A DNA stretch of 64,000 nucleotides from Halorussus vallis (GTDB lineage: Archaea > Halobacteriota > Halobacteria > Halobacteriales > Haladaptataceae), in the NCBI RefSeq assembly GCF_024138165.1, contig NZ_CP100000.1, positions 1 through 64,000 of the forward strand. The letters run 5' to 3'. How positions within the stretch are numbered: position 1 is the first letter of the stretch; every line of letters begins with the position of its first letter. A model generated the notes under the pieces. That model was not told the origin of the DNA. It saw only the letters and a list, made by a program, of their open reading frames with translations, and made no database searches. A program made the position numbers and the translations under genes. This document shows, piece after piece, positions 40,754 through 49,647 of the stretch.

Positions 40754-41425
40754 TCACGCCCACGGCGGCGTGGTGAGTTCGTGCATCGACTCGATGGTGT
40801 GGTCGGGCGTCACGTCGACCGTCGCGTCGGCGCGCGCCAGCCACACCGAGGCGATGCCCGCGGCGTGTGCGCCCGTCACGTCGCTCCGGAGCGAGTTGCC
40901 GACGTGGACTGCCTCCTCGGGCGCGGCGTCGAGCGCCGACAGGGTGCGATGGAAGTGGTCGGGGTCGGGCTTGACCGGCCCGCCGGGTTCCGTGTACGTC
41001 GCCGTCTCGAAGCGGTCGGCGATGCCGAGCGCGGCCAACTTCTCCCGCTGGGTTTCGCGACCGCCGTTGGTCACGAGCGCGAGGGCGTGGTCCTCGGAGA
41101 GCGCGTCGAGGGCCACCTCCGCACCCGGGAGGAACTCGACCGCTGTCGGGTCGGGGTCCTCGTAGGAGCGGGCGACCGCCAGCGCGTCGGCAGTTGCGCG
41201 GTCGTAGTCGTCGGCGATGCCCGCGAAGCACTTCTCTCGGAGTTCCAACTCGGATTCGGCGACGACCTTCGGGAGCCAGCGCCGGAAGTCGGCCACGTCG
41301 AAGAAGCGGTCGACGCCGCTGGCCTCGAAGGCGTCTTCGAGGCGGTCGGCGGTCGAGCGCGGATGCTCGCAGATGGTTTCGTCCAGGTCGAGGAGGACCG
41401 TCGTCACGTCGGGGACTGCCGCCAT
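40754..41425 (-). CDS. HAD-superfamily hydrolase
   Basis: A 223-residue phosphatase-like enzyme. Motif I is LLDLDETICEHPRST (nucleophile Asp), motif II the Thr in LALVTNGGRETQREKL, motif III the Lys in GGPVKPDPDHF, and motif IV the Asp in HVGNSLRSDVTGAHAAG. The helical cap between motifs I and II makes it a subfamily-I HAD. Haloarchaeal members act on small phosphorylated metabolites; the substrate is unknown. Confidence 0.9.
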   Translation of the reverse strand: MAAVPDVTTVLLDLDETICEHPRSTADRLEDAFEASGVDRFFDVADFRRWLPKVVAESELELREKCFAGIADDYDRATADALAVARSYEDPDPTAVEFLPGAEVALDALSEDHALALVTNGGRETQREKLAALGIADRFETATYTEPGGPVKPDPDHFHRTLSALDAAPEEAVHVGNSLRSDVTGAHAAGIASVWLARADATVDVTPDHTIESMHELTTPPWA

Positions 41426-41516
41426 GGTTGGCTTCTCTACGGGGCGGGAGGAGAAAAGTCGCTCGTCGGCGGCGACGGTTCGATGTCGGGACGGCTACCG
41501 GCTTCGGTCGAGCGGG

Positions 41517-41927
41517 TCAGGCGACCAGTCGCTGGTGGACGACCTTGATGCACTCGTCCTGGACGACGCGCTTGCCGGCCGTCTCGGCGCGCTCGGCGGC
41601 CTCGTCGTCGCGGATGCCCAACTGGGTCCAGACGACCTTGATGTCCTCGCGGTCGACGGCCTGGTCGACGATGCCCGCGACCTCCTCGCTCGGCCGGAAC
41701 ACGTCGACGATGTCGACGTCCTCCTCGACGTCGGCCAGCGAGTCGTAGGCCCGCCGGTCGAATATCTCCTCGGCGTAGGGGTTGACCGGAATCACCTCGT
41801 AGCCGCGGTCGAGGAGGTACTTGGGAATCTCGTGGGCGTCCTTGCCCTCGGTGGTCGAACAGCCGACGACGGCGACCGTCTCCATCCCGAGAATCTCCCG
41901 CAGTTCGGCGTCGCTCTCGACTGGCAT
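41517..41927 (-). CDS. CoA-binding domain protein
   Basis: A 136-residue protein from ATG 41927 (MPVESDAELREIL). It is a single Rossmann domain of the CoA-binding type: TVAVVGCSTTEGKDAHEIPK, VIPVNPYAEEIFDRRAYDSL and VWTQLGIRDDEAAERAE. Stand-alone members (YccU-like) bind CoA and may influence acylation states. The start nine codons further upstream is less conserved. Confidence 0.88.
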   Translation of the reverse strand: MPVESDAELREILGMETVAVVGCSTTEGKDAHEIPKYLLDRGYEVIPVNPYAEEIFDRRAYDSLADVEEDVDIVDVFRPSEEVAGIVDQAVDREDIKVVWTQLGIRDDEAAERAETAGKRVVQDECIKVVHQRLVA

Positions 41928-42020
41928 GGCCGAATCGACGCCTTCGAGGCGCAAAAGCCTGCGGGTGGCGGCATCTCGGGCGGTCGAAACGCGGCGCGTG
42001 GTTCGAGTGAGTTCCGTCGG

Positions 42021-42683
42021 TTACTGCGCCACCGGCCGCCAGTCGGCGTCGTCGCCGACGCCCGTCAGCCTGAGTTCCCTCTCGCGGTTCTCGCCCTCGC
42101 GGACTTCTATCTGACCGTCGAATAACTGCTTGAGCGTGCTCATCGTCTGGTCGTCGTGGGCCGTCGAATCGATGACGAATACGCCCAGGGCGTCGGCGCT
42201 CTGGACTCGGCCGGTGAACACGTGGAGGAACCGGAAGACGGTCTGGAGGTTCGAGTACATCAACAGCGTCGACAGCGAGTACAGCAGGATTCGATTTTGC
42301 CGGACGCCCCGGTCCTCGTAGAACTCTTGGAGGAACTCCGAGAGCTGAATTCCGATGCCGGTCATGTCCACCGGCGAGGAGGCGTAGCGAATTACGTCGT
42401 CGGGCGCGGGGTTGCGCCCCTGCTGTTTCGACACGCAGTCGACGATCGCGAGCGGTCCCGTCGGGTCGTCGCCTTGGCCGCGAAACTGCTCTTCGAACGC
42501 CTCGCGCACGTCGCCGCCGCTGTCCTTGGTGGTGACGACGATACTGCCGTCCCCTCGGCGACTGCCGTGCGCCAGAATCCCCATCGCGAGAGTTCGCTTG
42601 CCCGTCATCGGTGGCCCGGCGATCAGGAGGTTGGTCCCCGGTTCGACCTCGACCTCCGGACGGGCCTCACCCAGTCCGTACAT
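42021..42683 (-). CDS. RecA-superfamily ATPase (KaiC/GvpD-like, HTR-like)
   Basis: A 220-residue protein with an N-terminal Walker A, LIAGPPMTGKRTLAMGIL, and a later hydrophobic strand ALGVFVIDSTAHDD where the Walker B Asp is expected. RILLYSLSTLLMYSNLQTVF lies between. Such short KaiC-like ATPases are widespread in haloarchaea next to regulatory genes and may sense or signal. There is no HTH domain. The role is unknown. Confidence 0.82.
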   Translation of the reverse strand: MYGLGEARPEVEVEPGTNLLIAGPPMTGKRTLAMGILAHGSRRGDGSIVVTTKDSGGDVREAFEEQFRGQGDDPTGPLAIVDCVSKQQGRNPAPDDVIRYASSPVDMTGIGIQLSEFLQEFYEDRGVRQNRILLYSLSTLLMYSNLQTVFRFLHVFTGRVQSADALGVFVIDSTAHDDQTMSTLKQLFDGQIEVREGENRERELRLTGVGDDADWRPVAQ

Positions 42684-42834
42684 GGCAGTTCATTGCGGCG
42701 GAGTATCAACGCGGGACGCGCCGTGCGAGCCCCGTCCCCGGTATCGTCTGGCAGTAAGATATTGTGTGGCACTTATATTCTTTTTGATTGTTTGACGGCA
42801 CGTCGCCGTCACTGTGCCGTCGCGCTCGGCCGCC
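42684..42834. other. Intergenic region with A/T-rich promoter and short palindrome
   Basis: On the reverse strand AATATAAG near 42771-42778 is TATA-like but distant from ATG 42683. GACGGCAC and GTGCCGTC around 42794-42821 pair exactly and lie just after the end of the neighbouring minus-strand gene. No gene is seen. Confidence 0.4.
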
Positions 42835-43962
42835 TCACGCGGTTTCGCGGAGGGCGTCTATCCTGTCGAGCGACTGCTGGCGGACGTACTCGACCGCGAT
42901 GCGGGTCAGGTGGTCGTCGACCGACGCGTCGGCCCGGTCGAGGTACGTCTCGACGATTCGGCGCAGGCGGTCGACCCCGGTTTCGCGGTCCTCGGCGATG
43001 TTGAGTTCGGCGGTGACGGGCGTCAACTGGGTCCCGCGGTCTTCGGGGTAGTCGTCGGTGTCGTCGAGTCCGATCTGGGCGGCGACCACCATCAGCACGA
43101 TGGCGCGCTTGAAGCCGTCGCCGAGGTCCAGTCCCAGGTCGGCCTCGTACATCTCGAGCATGTCCTCGTAGAGGATGCCGACCCGGGCGTACTGGGTGGC
43201 GAAGTACGGCAGGTCGAACTCCCCGGCGAGGCGGTCGGCGGCGCCATCGGCGGCGGCGAACTTGTACCGCTCGCGGATGGCGTCGGCCGCCGCTTCGCGC
43301 TGGTCGGGGTCGTCGGCCGTCGCGGCCTCGCGGTAGTCGTCCAGCAGTTCCCGGTAGGTTCGGTCCTCCTCTTGGTGACGCTCGGAGAGTTCGACCGCGT
43401 GTTCGTAGGCGTTCCGGACGGCGTCGGGGGTCTCCTCGCGGTCGAACCACGACTCGACGCCCGACTGGAGGCTCTGCTGGGCGAGTTCGGCCACCTTCGG
43501 GCGCGGCCGGAGGTTGGTGCGGAAGTCCTCGTACTCCTCGTCGTTGATGGCGTCGCGCATGTCGCCGTCGAGCAGCGCGCGGACCACCTCGCGGGTCGTC
43601 TCGCGGCCCCGCGCGACCAGGTCGCGGTCGACGTCCCCGCCGATCCGCGAAATCGGCACGTCGCCGGCTAGCACGTGGACGTGCCCGAGGGTCAACAGCG
43701 CGGGCAGCACCAGTCTGGTGTCGTAGTGGAAGCGCGCGCCGTCGTCGGGCGCGCCGGGCGCGAGTTCGAGTTCGCCCCGCTCGTGGGCGCGCTGGAGGTC
43801 CCGCCGAACGCTCAGGAACAGTCGCTCGGTTATCGAGTCTATCTCGGCCTCGACCTCGTTTCGGAGCAGTACCATCGAGACGACTCTCGGGTCGCGCGTC
43901 TCCGCGAGGTGCGCTCCGAGCGCCCTCACCGTCGCCGGAATCCGGGACCGAACGCTACCCAT
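42835..43962 (-). CDS. Conserved haloarchaeal helical protein, unknown
   Basis: A 375-residue, nearly all-helical acidic protein (VSMVLLRNEVEAEIDSITER; ERYKFAAADGAADRLAGEFD; YFATQYARVGILYEDMLEMY). The C-terminal third begins GDGFKRAIVLMVVAAQIGLD, a possible membrane-proximal helix. I do not recognise the family. The gene is divergent from the GGGP-synthase-like gene; TATA-like sequences for both lie in the 165-base gap. Confidence 0.78.
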   Translation of the reverse strand: MGSVRSRIPATVRALGAHLAETRDPRVVSMVLLRNEVEAEIDSITERLFLSVRRDLQRAHERGELELAPGAPDDGARFHYDTRLVLPALLTLGHVHVLAGDVPISRIGGDVDRDLVARGRETTREVVRALLDGDMRDAINDEEYEDFRTNLRPRPKVAELAQQSLQSGVESWFDREETPDAVRNAYEHAVELSERHQEEDRTYRELLDDYREAATADDPDQREAAADAIRERYKFAAADGAADRLAGEFDLPYFATQYARVGILYEDMLEMYEADLGLDLGDGFKRAIVLMVVAAQIGLDDTDDYPEDRGTQLTPVTAELNIAEDRETGVDRLRRIVETYLDRADASVDDHLTRIAVEYVRQQSLDRIDALRETA

Positions 43963-44127
43963 AGTTCGATCGGAGAGTGGCCCGCCGCGATATATGAGGG
44001 TTGTGAAAGGGTTCTCCGAGTCGAGAAGCGCTCTCGGGGCGGGCGGGGCGACCGGCGCGGGCTATCTACTCGCCCGAACGACGACGGAAGCGGGGTATTT
44101 ATCCCGATTCCGCGGGCTGTAGCGCGT

Positions 44128-45450
44128 ATGAGTAACGCCGACGCCGCCGCGCGGGCGCGCCGCGCGCTCGCTCGCGCCGAGGACGTCGCGGAGTCGCTCG
44201 CCCGACTGGGTCGCGGGGCGAAACTCGCCGCGCGGACGCTGTCGCCGCTGGACCCGAATCCGGTGCCCGCCGAGTGGACCCACGTCACCAAGGTCGACCC
44301 GGAGGAGGCGAAGAAGCTCCCGCTGTTGTACCCCCTCTACCTCCGCCACACGAGCGCGGTGTCGGTCGGCGGGTCGGCCGACGTGACCGCGACGAACACC
44401 GAGCAGACGTTCGAGTTGCTCGAAGCGGCGTCGGTGCCGACGTTCCACGAGCCGAGCGGTCCGACCCACGTCACCCGGAAGTCCCGGGAGATGGCGGCGT
44501 TCCTGGCCATCCCCGAGGTGCTGAACGGCGACTCGGAGTCGCTCGTGGGTCAGCTCGGCGCGGGCGTCGAACACATCCGCGAGGAACTGGTCCCGGAACT
44601 GCTCGCCGCGGAGTGGCCGTGGCTCCCGCGGCCGGTCGAGTCGCGGCTCGCCGACTTCCTCACCTCCTGGCTCCTCTCGGAGGCGGTGTTCGAGGCCTAC
44701 ATCATCCAGAATCCCGACAGCGCGGCCGCCCGCGAGGCCAACGTCGGCCCCGACGACCTGCTGACGCCGCGGGAGGCCAAGCACCGCGCGATGGCGGCCG
44801 ACCGCCACCTCGAAAGCGAACTCGTCTACGTCGAGTACTCGGGCACTTTCGGCGGCGAGGAGGCTGAGGCCATCCTCGACGCGGTGTCGCCGAACCTTAC
44901 CTGGGCGCGACTCTGGTACGGCGGCGGCATCGACAGCCGGGAAGCGGCCGAGCGGATGCTCGCGGCGGGCGCAGACGCCGTCGTCGTCGGCGACGCGTTC
45001 CACCGCGTCGCCGACGAGGAGGCAGACCTCTGCGCCCGCGCGACCGACGACCTCGACGCGACCGCGACCGCGGCCGACGTTCGGGCGTGGGTCGACGACC
45101 GCGTCGAGGTCGCCGACTCGGCGGCCGCGGCTTACCTGTCGACGATTCCGGCCGTCTCGGACCCCGAGGCGCTGGCCGAGGAGTACCTCGTCGCCACCGT
45201 CCGGACGTGGCTCGGACTGCGGGAACTCGCCGCGGAGTCGGTGAGCGTCGGGGACGCGACGGACGAAGCCGACCTCCGGCGCGCGCTCGACGCGGCGGCC
45301 CCCGAGTGGTTCGCGGACGCGACCGACGGTGCCGACGACGGCGACGCCGAACTCGTTCGACGGGGCGTCCTCGCGCTCCTCGCCGAGCGCGGGGGCGTCG
45401 AGGCGTTCGACGCCGCGAGGACGCACCTCGGACTCTCCCGGGAGGACTGA
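44128..45450 (+). CDS. GGGP/heptaprenylglyceryl-phosphate synthase family protein, extended
   Basis: A 440-residue protein. Residues about 45-310 carry the PcrB/GGGP synthase barrel: THVTKVDPEEAKKLPLLYPL, SVGGSADVTATNT, LVYVEYSGTFGGEEA, LWYGGGIDSREAAERML and AGADAVVVGDAFH. These enzymes join a prenyl diphosphate to glycerol-1-phosphate, the first ether bond of archaeal lipids. The ordinary enzyme has about 230-250 residues; here an N-terminal helix pair and a 130-residue acidic helical C-terminus are added. It may be a second, specialised paralogue. TATA TATTTATC lies about 30 bases before the start. Confidence 0.85.
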   Translation: MSNADAAARARRALARAEDVAESLARLGRGAKLAARTLSPLDPNPVPAEWTHVTKVDPEEAKKLPLLYPLYLRHTSAVSVGGSADVTATNTEQTFELLEAASVPTFHEPSGPTHVTRKSREMAAFLAIPEVLNGDSESLVGQLGAGVEHIREELVPELLAAEWPWLPRPVESRLADFLTSWLLSEAVFEAYIIQNPDSAAAREANVGPDDLLTPREAKHRAMAADRHLESELVYVEYSGTFGGEEAEAILDAVSPNLTWARLWYGGGIDSREAAERMLAAGADAVVVGDAFHRVADEEADLCARATDDLDATATAADVRAWVDDRVEVADSAAAAYLSTIPAVSDPEALAEEYLVATVRTWLGLRELAAESVSVGDATDEADLRRALDAAAPEWFADATDGADDGDAELVRRGVLALLAERGGVEAFDAARTHLGLSRED

Positions 45451-45704
45451 GCCGACCCTCGCCGGTTCCCGCGACACGACGGCGTCGAACGCCGTCGCGT
45501 CGCGGTTCGGATTCGACGTTTCGTCTCGGCGACGTATCCGCCCAGTGAAACGGACTTAACCCGGGCGTAAATCGCCGTTCGAAGCGGCGAAGCTCCGTCA
45601 TCTGAGATGTCAGCCCGCTCCGACCGCGCCCCCGAATCGAAACGCAATTTACGGGGTCTATAGTAAACCGGGACAGTCCCCTCGTACGGGACGGTGATCG
45701 ATAC
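45451..45704. other. 254-base intergenic stretch
   Basis: No gene or RNA is seen. The sequence shows no strong palindrome; GTCTATAGTA near 45656-45665 may act as a TATA-like box for the small zinc protein that follows. Confidence 0.4.
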
Positions 45705-45872
45705 GTGACTCTCGCCGACAAACTCGCACGCGTAGTCGGAGGCGACGACCCGGAGGAGCGCTACGAGTGCAAACGCTGCGAGGAGCGATTCCTCCTCGAC
45801 CGCCAGACCTGTCCCGCCTGCGGCGGCTGCACCATCGACCGCATCGAGTGGCGGTCGAGCCTCTCGGAGTGA
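45705..45872 (+). CDS. Small zinc-ribbon protein, 55 residues
   Basis: GTG 45705 starts TLADKLARVVGGDDPEERYE followed by CKRCEERFLLDRQTCPACGG, two C-x2-C pairs typical of haloarchaeal single zinc-ribbon proteins, and CTIDRIEWRSSLSE. It lies alone before the tRNA. Such micro-proteins are common in this class and often regulatory; the function here is unknown. Confidence 0.72.
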   Translation: MTLADKLARVVGGDDPEERYECKRCEERFLLDRQTCPACGGCTIDRIEWRSSLSE

Positions 45873-45931
45873 CCGGTGTCGGAGACGGCGGCCGCGTGAC
45901 GGCGACCCACGCCGAGAGCGAAACCACACTG

Positions 45932-45938
45932 TTTAAAT
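45932..45938 (+). promoter_or_regulatory. TATA box of the tRNA-Arg gene
   Basis: TTTAAAT stands 26-32 bases before the mature 5' end of the tRNA. Confidence 0.65.
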
Positions 45939-45963
45939 CGGACGCGGGACTACGGATGGATAC

Positions 45964-46038
45964 GGGCGCTTAGCTCAGTCTGGACAGAGTGCTTGGCTTC
46001 GGACCAAGTTGCCACGGGTTCAAATCCTGTAGCGCCCA
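45964..46038 (+). tRNA. tRNA-Arg (anticodon TCG)
   Basis: The acceptor stem GGGCGCT pairs with AGCGCCC, followed by discriminator A. The D stem is GCTC/GAGT, the anticodon stem CTTGG/CCAAG with loop CTTCGGA giving anticodon TCG (reads CGA, Arg), and the T arm ACGGG-TTCAAAT-CCTGT. No intron and no encoded CCA. 75 bases, all arms present. Confidence 0.93.
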
Positions 46039-46205
46039 TGTTTTCGCGACGAACCAATGTGTGGAGCCGAGACTTCGCCCGCAGATTCCGGAACAATCGT
46101 TCCGAACGCGACCTGGAGGGCGCTCGAAATTTTCCAGGGAGCATTTTCAGAAACCTCGCGTCGAACTTGAAAAACCGACTCCGGTGGGATTTCCTGACAA
46201 CGGTG

Positions 46206-46212
46206 TTTATGA
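46206..46212 (+). promoter_or_regulatory. TATA box of the esterase gene
   Basis: TTTATGA lies 25-31 bases before ATG 46237, which favours that ATG and a leaderless transcript over the upstream GTG 46219. Confidence 0.5.
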
Positions 46213-46236
46213 ACGTCGGTGGCGCATCGCATCGAG

Positions 46237-47226
46237 ATGTCGAACACCCAACCCGACGACCGACGCGCCGACGAACTCGACCCCGATGCGAAGGCGCTGG
46301 TGGACAAACTCGCCGAGGAAGAGGCGCCCGACCTCAGCCACCTCTCGCCCGAGCAGGCCCGAGCGCTGTTGGGCGGTCTGTTCACCCCGGACGTCGAACC
46401 GGAATCAGTCGCCTCGGTGGAGGAGCGTAAGCTACGAGCGTACGCCCGGGACATCCGGGTGCGAATCTACGACCCGAACCCGGACGAGCGACTCCCCGCG
46501 ACGGTCTACTTCCACGGCGGCGGGTGGGTCGTCGGCAATCTCGACACCCACGACGGGGTCGCGCGCTCGCTGGCGAACGAGGGCGAGTGCGTCGTCGTCT
46601 CGGTCGACTACCGGAAGGGGCCGGAACACCGGTTCCCGGGCGCGGTCGAGGACGCCTACGCCGCGACCAAGTGGGTCGTCGACAACGCCGAGGAAATCGG
46701 GGCCGGCGGCGGACTGGCCGTCGCCGGCGAGAGCGCGGGCGGTAACCTCGCCACCGTCGTCGCCCAGATGGCCGTCGAGAAGGACGTCGGCGCGCCCGAG
46801 ATCGACCACCAGGTGCTGTTCTACCCGGTGACCGACCACTCGTTCGACACCCGGTCCTACGAGGAGAACGCCGACGGCTACTTCCTGACGACCCGGGGGA
46901 TGGTGTGGTTCTGGAACCACTACCTCCGCGACGACGTCGACGGGGACAACGTGCGGGCCTCGCCGCTTCGCGCACGCGAGCGAACCCTCGCCGAACTCCC
47001 GCCGGTGACGATGTACACCTGCGGGTACGACCCGCTCCGCGACGAGCAGTTCGCGTACAGTGACGCGCTCGAGGAGGCGGGCGTCGCCGTCGAACACGCC
47101 CACTACCCGGGGATGATTCACGACTTCGCCAACATGCGCCGACTCGCCGACCCGTTCCCCGGCATCGACGCGGCCCAGGACGTCCGCGAGCGCGCCGGCG
47201 AGGCGCTCCGCCAGGCGTTCGAGTGA
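46237..47226 (+). CDS. Alpha/beta hydrolase, HSL-type esterase/lipase
   Basis: A 329-residue carboxylesterase that hydrolyses short-chain or acyl esters. The oxyanion hole is HGGG at residues 93-96, the nucleophile is Ser166 in VAGESAGGN, and the acid and base residues lie in TCGYDPLRDEQ and HYPGMIHDF. An acidic N-terminal cap (residues 1-70) is typical of the hormone-sensitive-lipase family. ATG 46237 is supported by the TATA position. It lies alone after the tRNA. Confidence 0.9.
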   Translation: MSNTQPDDRRADELDPDAKALVDKLAEEEAPDLSHLSPEQARALLGGLFTPDVEPESVASVEERKLRAYARDIRVRIYDPNPDERLPATVYFHGGGWVVGNLDTHDGVARSLANEGECVVVSVDYRKGPEHRFPGAVEDAYAATKWVVDNAEEIGAGGGLAVAGESAGGNLATVVAQMAVEKDVGAPEIDHQVLFYPVTDHSFDTRSYEENADGYFLTTRGMVWFWNHYLRDDVDGDNVRASPLRARERTLAELPPVTMYTCGYDPLRDEQFAYSDALEEAGVAVEHAHYPGMIHDFANMRRLADPFPGIDAAQDVRERAGEALRQAFE

Positions 47227-47280
47227 TGGGGCCAGGCCACTGAAAAGAGACCGAGAAGGAGTCGGGGTCGGCGAGCGCGT

Positions 47281-47613
47281 TCAGTCGTCGTCCGCGGGCG
47301 AACTCCGCCGACCCTCCGGTCGGCGGAGTTCGCCGTCCCAGCGCTCGTAGCCGCCGGCCATACTCGCGACCGCGGCGTCGTCGGCGTAGGCGTCGATGAG
47401 ACGAGCGGCCTGCTTGGACGTCTGTCCGACGTAGCACGCCACGACCACCTCGTCGCCCCACTCGCGGTCGTCGACCACGTCTTCGAGGTCGTCGAGCGGC
47501 ACGTTCTCGGCCTCCGGGATGTGGCCCTCGGCGAAATCGTCGGCGTCCCGGATGTCAATCACGTCGGCCGTGCTCGGGTCCACCTCCTCGGGTTCGACTT
47601 CGCCGGCGGTCAT
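47281..47613 (-). CDS. Rhodanese-domain sulfurtransferase
   Basis: A 110-residue single rhodanese domain with VIDIRDADDFAEGHIPEAEN, the active-site Cys in VVVACYVGQTSKQAA and MAGGYERWDGEL. It carries sulfane sulfur on that Cys. ATG 47613 overlaps the stop of the TusA-like gene, which follows a YeeE/YedE permease, so the three probably import and hand on sulfur. The last 15 codons overlap a perfect 17-bp-stem palindrome. Confidence 0.9.
   Translation of the reverse strand: MTAGEVEPEEVDPSTADVIDIRDADDFAEGHIPEAENVPLDDLEDVVDDREWGDEVVVACYVGQTSKQAARLIDAYADDAAVASMAGGYERWDGELRRPEGRRSSPADDD
47297..47334. repeat. Perfect 17-bp-stem palindrome inside the rhodanese 3' end
   Basis: Arms 47297-47313 and 47318-47334 match exactly around CTCC. 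It encodes the final, non-conserved residues of the rhodanese and may be its terminator. Confidence 0.7.
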
Positions 47614-47909
47614 CGTTTCTCCAGGTAGATGCGATAGAGGCCGTCGCCGCTGCGCCACACCTTCGCGTCCGCGTCATCGCCGACCGCCCGCGGGACGTTC
47701 TCGGTCGAGGGGACGTGGTCGGTCTCCTGGACCAGCAGCTCGCCCGTGTCGAGTCGCTGGACGGCTTTCTTGGCTTCGACCTGGGGGTACGGACAGACCT
47801 CACCGGTCATGTCCTGTACCTCCTCGGCCTCCTCGACCAGCTTCCCCGCTGTTTCGTCGTCCAGTTCGTCCGGGGTGTCGGTTACGTCGTCGAGTGATGG
47901 TCCGCTCAT
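47610..47909 (-). CDS. TusA-like sulfur carrier protein
   Basis: A 99-residue protein. After an acidic N-terminus comes TGEVCPYPQVEAKKAVQRL with the single sulfur-carrying Cys of the TusA/SirA family in CPxP, and VPRAVGDDADAKVWRSGDG. TusA proteins pass persulfide sulfur between transferases. It overlaps the rhodanese start and follows the permease. Confidence 0.9.
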   Translation of the reverse strand: MSGPSLDDVTDTPDELDDETAGKLVEEAEEVQDMTGEVCPYPQVEAKKAVQRLDTGELLVQETDHVPSTENVPRAVGDDADAKVWRSGDGLYRIYLEKR

Positions 47910-47963
47910 GGTTTCGGTTTCGTGTTCGTTGAGTTCGATGGAGGGTGCGTCTGTCGCGCGATG

Positions 47964-49136
47964 CTACACCGCACAGCCGACGTCGCGGTAGATCCAGTGG
48001 GTCATCACGTAGACGCCGGCGACGATGCCGACGGTCGCGACGAACGAGTGGACCGACAGCTCCGCGAGGCCGGAGTAGATGTTCCCGATGTTGCAGCCCG
48101 GGGCGAGCCGCGACCCCGCACCCATCAGGAACCCGCCCCCGATTGCGTTGGGGAGGCGCCGGCGCTTGGGCACGCGAATCGAGAAGTCGCCGCTCCAGTA
48201 CGCAGCGAGGAACGCGCCGAAGATGACGGCGACGATCATCACCATGTCGACGGTGAGTCGGACGCCGTTCCCCTTGAACAGCACCGAGCCCCAGTAGGCG
48301 AACGACCCGCTGTCGACGCCGACCTGCTGGAGCAGGTAGCCGGTCCACCGGGCTTCGGGGCCGGTGATGCCGACGATGGAGACCTGCGTGAACCACACCA
48401 CCGCGATGGCGGTGATGCCAAGCGCGGCGGTTATCGGGTTCCAGGGGCGCTTCGAGGCGGCGACCCAGTCGTCTATCTCCCGGAAGCCGGCGAGGTACCG
48501 TCTCGTCCCGCCGACCAGCGACCGGAAGCCCGCGACCGGCGCGGGGGACGGTCGTCCGCCGTCGGCCGCGACCGCCCGGTCGGCGTCGCCCTCCTCGGCG
48601 CGCCGGCGCTCGCGGCCGACCACCGTCGCGTAGACGAACACGACGCCGACGGTGACGAGCAGCGCCAGCACCGGCGCCGGCACCGGCGAGACGGTGAACA
48701 GCGACAGCCCCTCGCCGAACGTCAACGGTTCGAAGTAGACCGCCTTCAGCGTCGGGAACAGCACCGTGAAGACGGCGTAGCCGACGCCCATCGCGGCCAG
48801 CGTGAGCCAGAAGTGCAGGTAGCCCTGGCCTGCGCGGTAGAGCGTCCCGCTGGCGCAGCCCCCGGCGTACGTCATTCCAATGCCGAAGACGAATCCGCCG
48901 ACGAGGCCGGTCAGGCCCCAGCCGGGGGTCCAGAAGCCCTGGTAGTAACCCAGTTCGTACGCGATGCTCCAGAACAGCATCGTGAGCGTCGTCGCGGCGA
49001 GGACGCCCTTCGTCACGCGCGAGTCCTTGAACGCGAACAGGTCGCGGAACGCGTGGACGAAACAGAACCGGCCTTTCTGGAGAAAGACGCCGAGGCCGAT
49101 TCCGACGACGGCCGCCAGCAGTAGTTGTGACACCAT
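47964..49136 (-). CDS. YeeE/YedE family sulfur-compound permease
   Basis: A 390-residue membrane protein of two homologous halves, each with sulfur-transport domain features: GRFCFVHAFRDLFAFKDSR in the first, GGCASGTLYRAGQGYLHFWL, and GFLMGAGSRLAPGCNIGNIY in the second. The Cys residues in GGCASG and GCNIG line the path in thiosulfate transporters of the family. A central charged loop (residues 175-235) links the halves. It is the first gene of the sulfur operon with TusA-like and rhodanese genes. Confidence 0.9.
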   Translation of the reverse strand: MVSQLLLAAVVGIGLGVFLQKGRFCFVHAFRDLFAFKDSRVTKGVLAATTLTMLFWSIAYELGYYQGFWTPGWGLTGLVGGFVFGIGMTYAGGCASGTLYRAGQGYLHFWLTLAAMGVGYAVFTVLFPTLKAVYFEPLTFGEGLSLFTVSPVPAPVLALLVTVGVVFVYATVVGRERRRAEEGDADRAVAADGGRPSPAPVAGFRSLVGGTRRYLAGFREIDDWVAASKRPWNPITAALGITAIAVVWFTQVSIVGITGPEARWTGYLLQQVGVDSGSFAYWGSVLFKGNGVRLTVDMVMIVAVIFGAFLAAYWSGDFSIRVPKRRRLPNAIGGGFLMGAGSRLAPGCNIGNIYSGLAELSVHSFVATVGIVAGVYVMTHWIYRDVGCAV

Positions 49137-49322
49137 TCGATTACACGGTGGTCTGCCGGGCTTTAACCAGTCACTCTACCTTCAGCTACTGCCGTGGGCT
49201 ATGACGACCGCCGCCACGGCGGTCGCGGGGCGCGTCGGCGCACACGCCGTTCCTACGGGGCGATCTCGACTCCGAAGCGCGGCGACCCGACCGAGGTAAC
49301 CGCAGAAATTGCCGCGGCCGAG
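49137..49322. other. Intergenic stretch with a short hairpin
   Basis: GACCGCCG-CCA-CGGCGGTC at 49206-49224 forms an 8-bp stem. No gene is seen in the 186 bases. Confidence 0.4.
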
Positions 49323-49625
49323 TCACGACGGCGAGTCGATGACCGCGTCGGTTTCGACCGACTGGACTCCGTCGAGGTCGCGCACGTCGGCGAGGTCGGT
49401 CTGCGCGACCTCAACCAGGAGCCTGTCGAAGGGGAGTTCCCGGAGTACCTCGCCGCCGAGCGCGTCGATTCGGTCGCCGACGTCCGCGGCGACGCCCTCT
49501 GCGCCCGACGCCGAGTCGGCGTCCGGCGCGCCCTCGGAATCGGCCAGCGTCAGGACGAGACGGACCGTCTCGCCCGGAACCGGGTCGCGCCGGAGCGACC
49601 GGACGGTGTGGCTCTCGTAGGTCAT
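49323..49625 (-). CDS. Conserved small protein, unknown
   Basis: A 100-residue protein from ATG 49625 (MTYESHTVRSLRRDPVPGET). The alternating strands and helices (VRLVLTLADSEGAPDADS; LPFDRLLVEVAQTDLADV; LDGVQSVETDAVI) recall a ferredoxin-like fold such as a protease inhibitor I9-type domain. No catalytic motif. It is encoded just downstream of 49648-50046 in the same direction. Confidence 0.72.
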   Translation of the reverse strand: MTYESHTVRSLRRDPVPGETVRLVLTLADSEGAPDADSASGAEGVAADVGDRIDALGGEVLRELPFDRLLVEVAQTDLADVRDLDGVQSVETDAVIDSPS

Positions 49626-49647
49626 TCGCGGTTTCGCTCCGTTCGGC

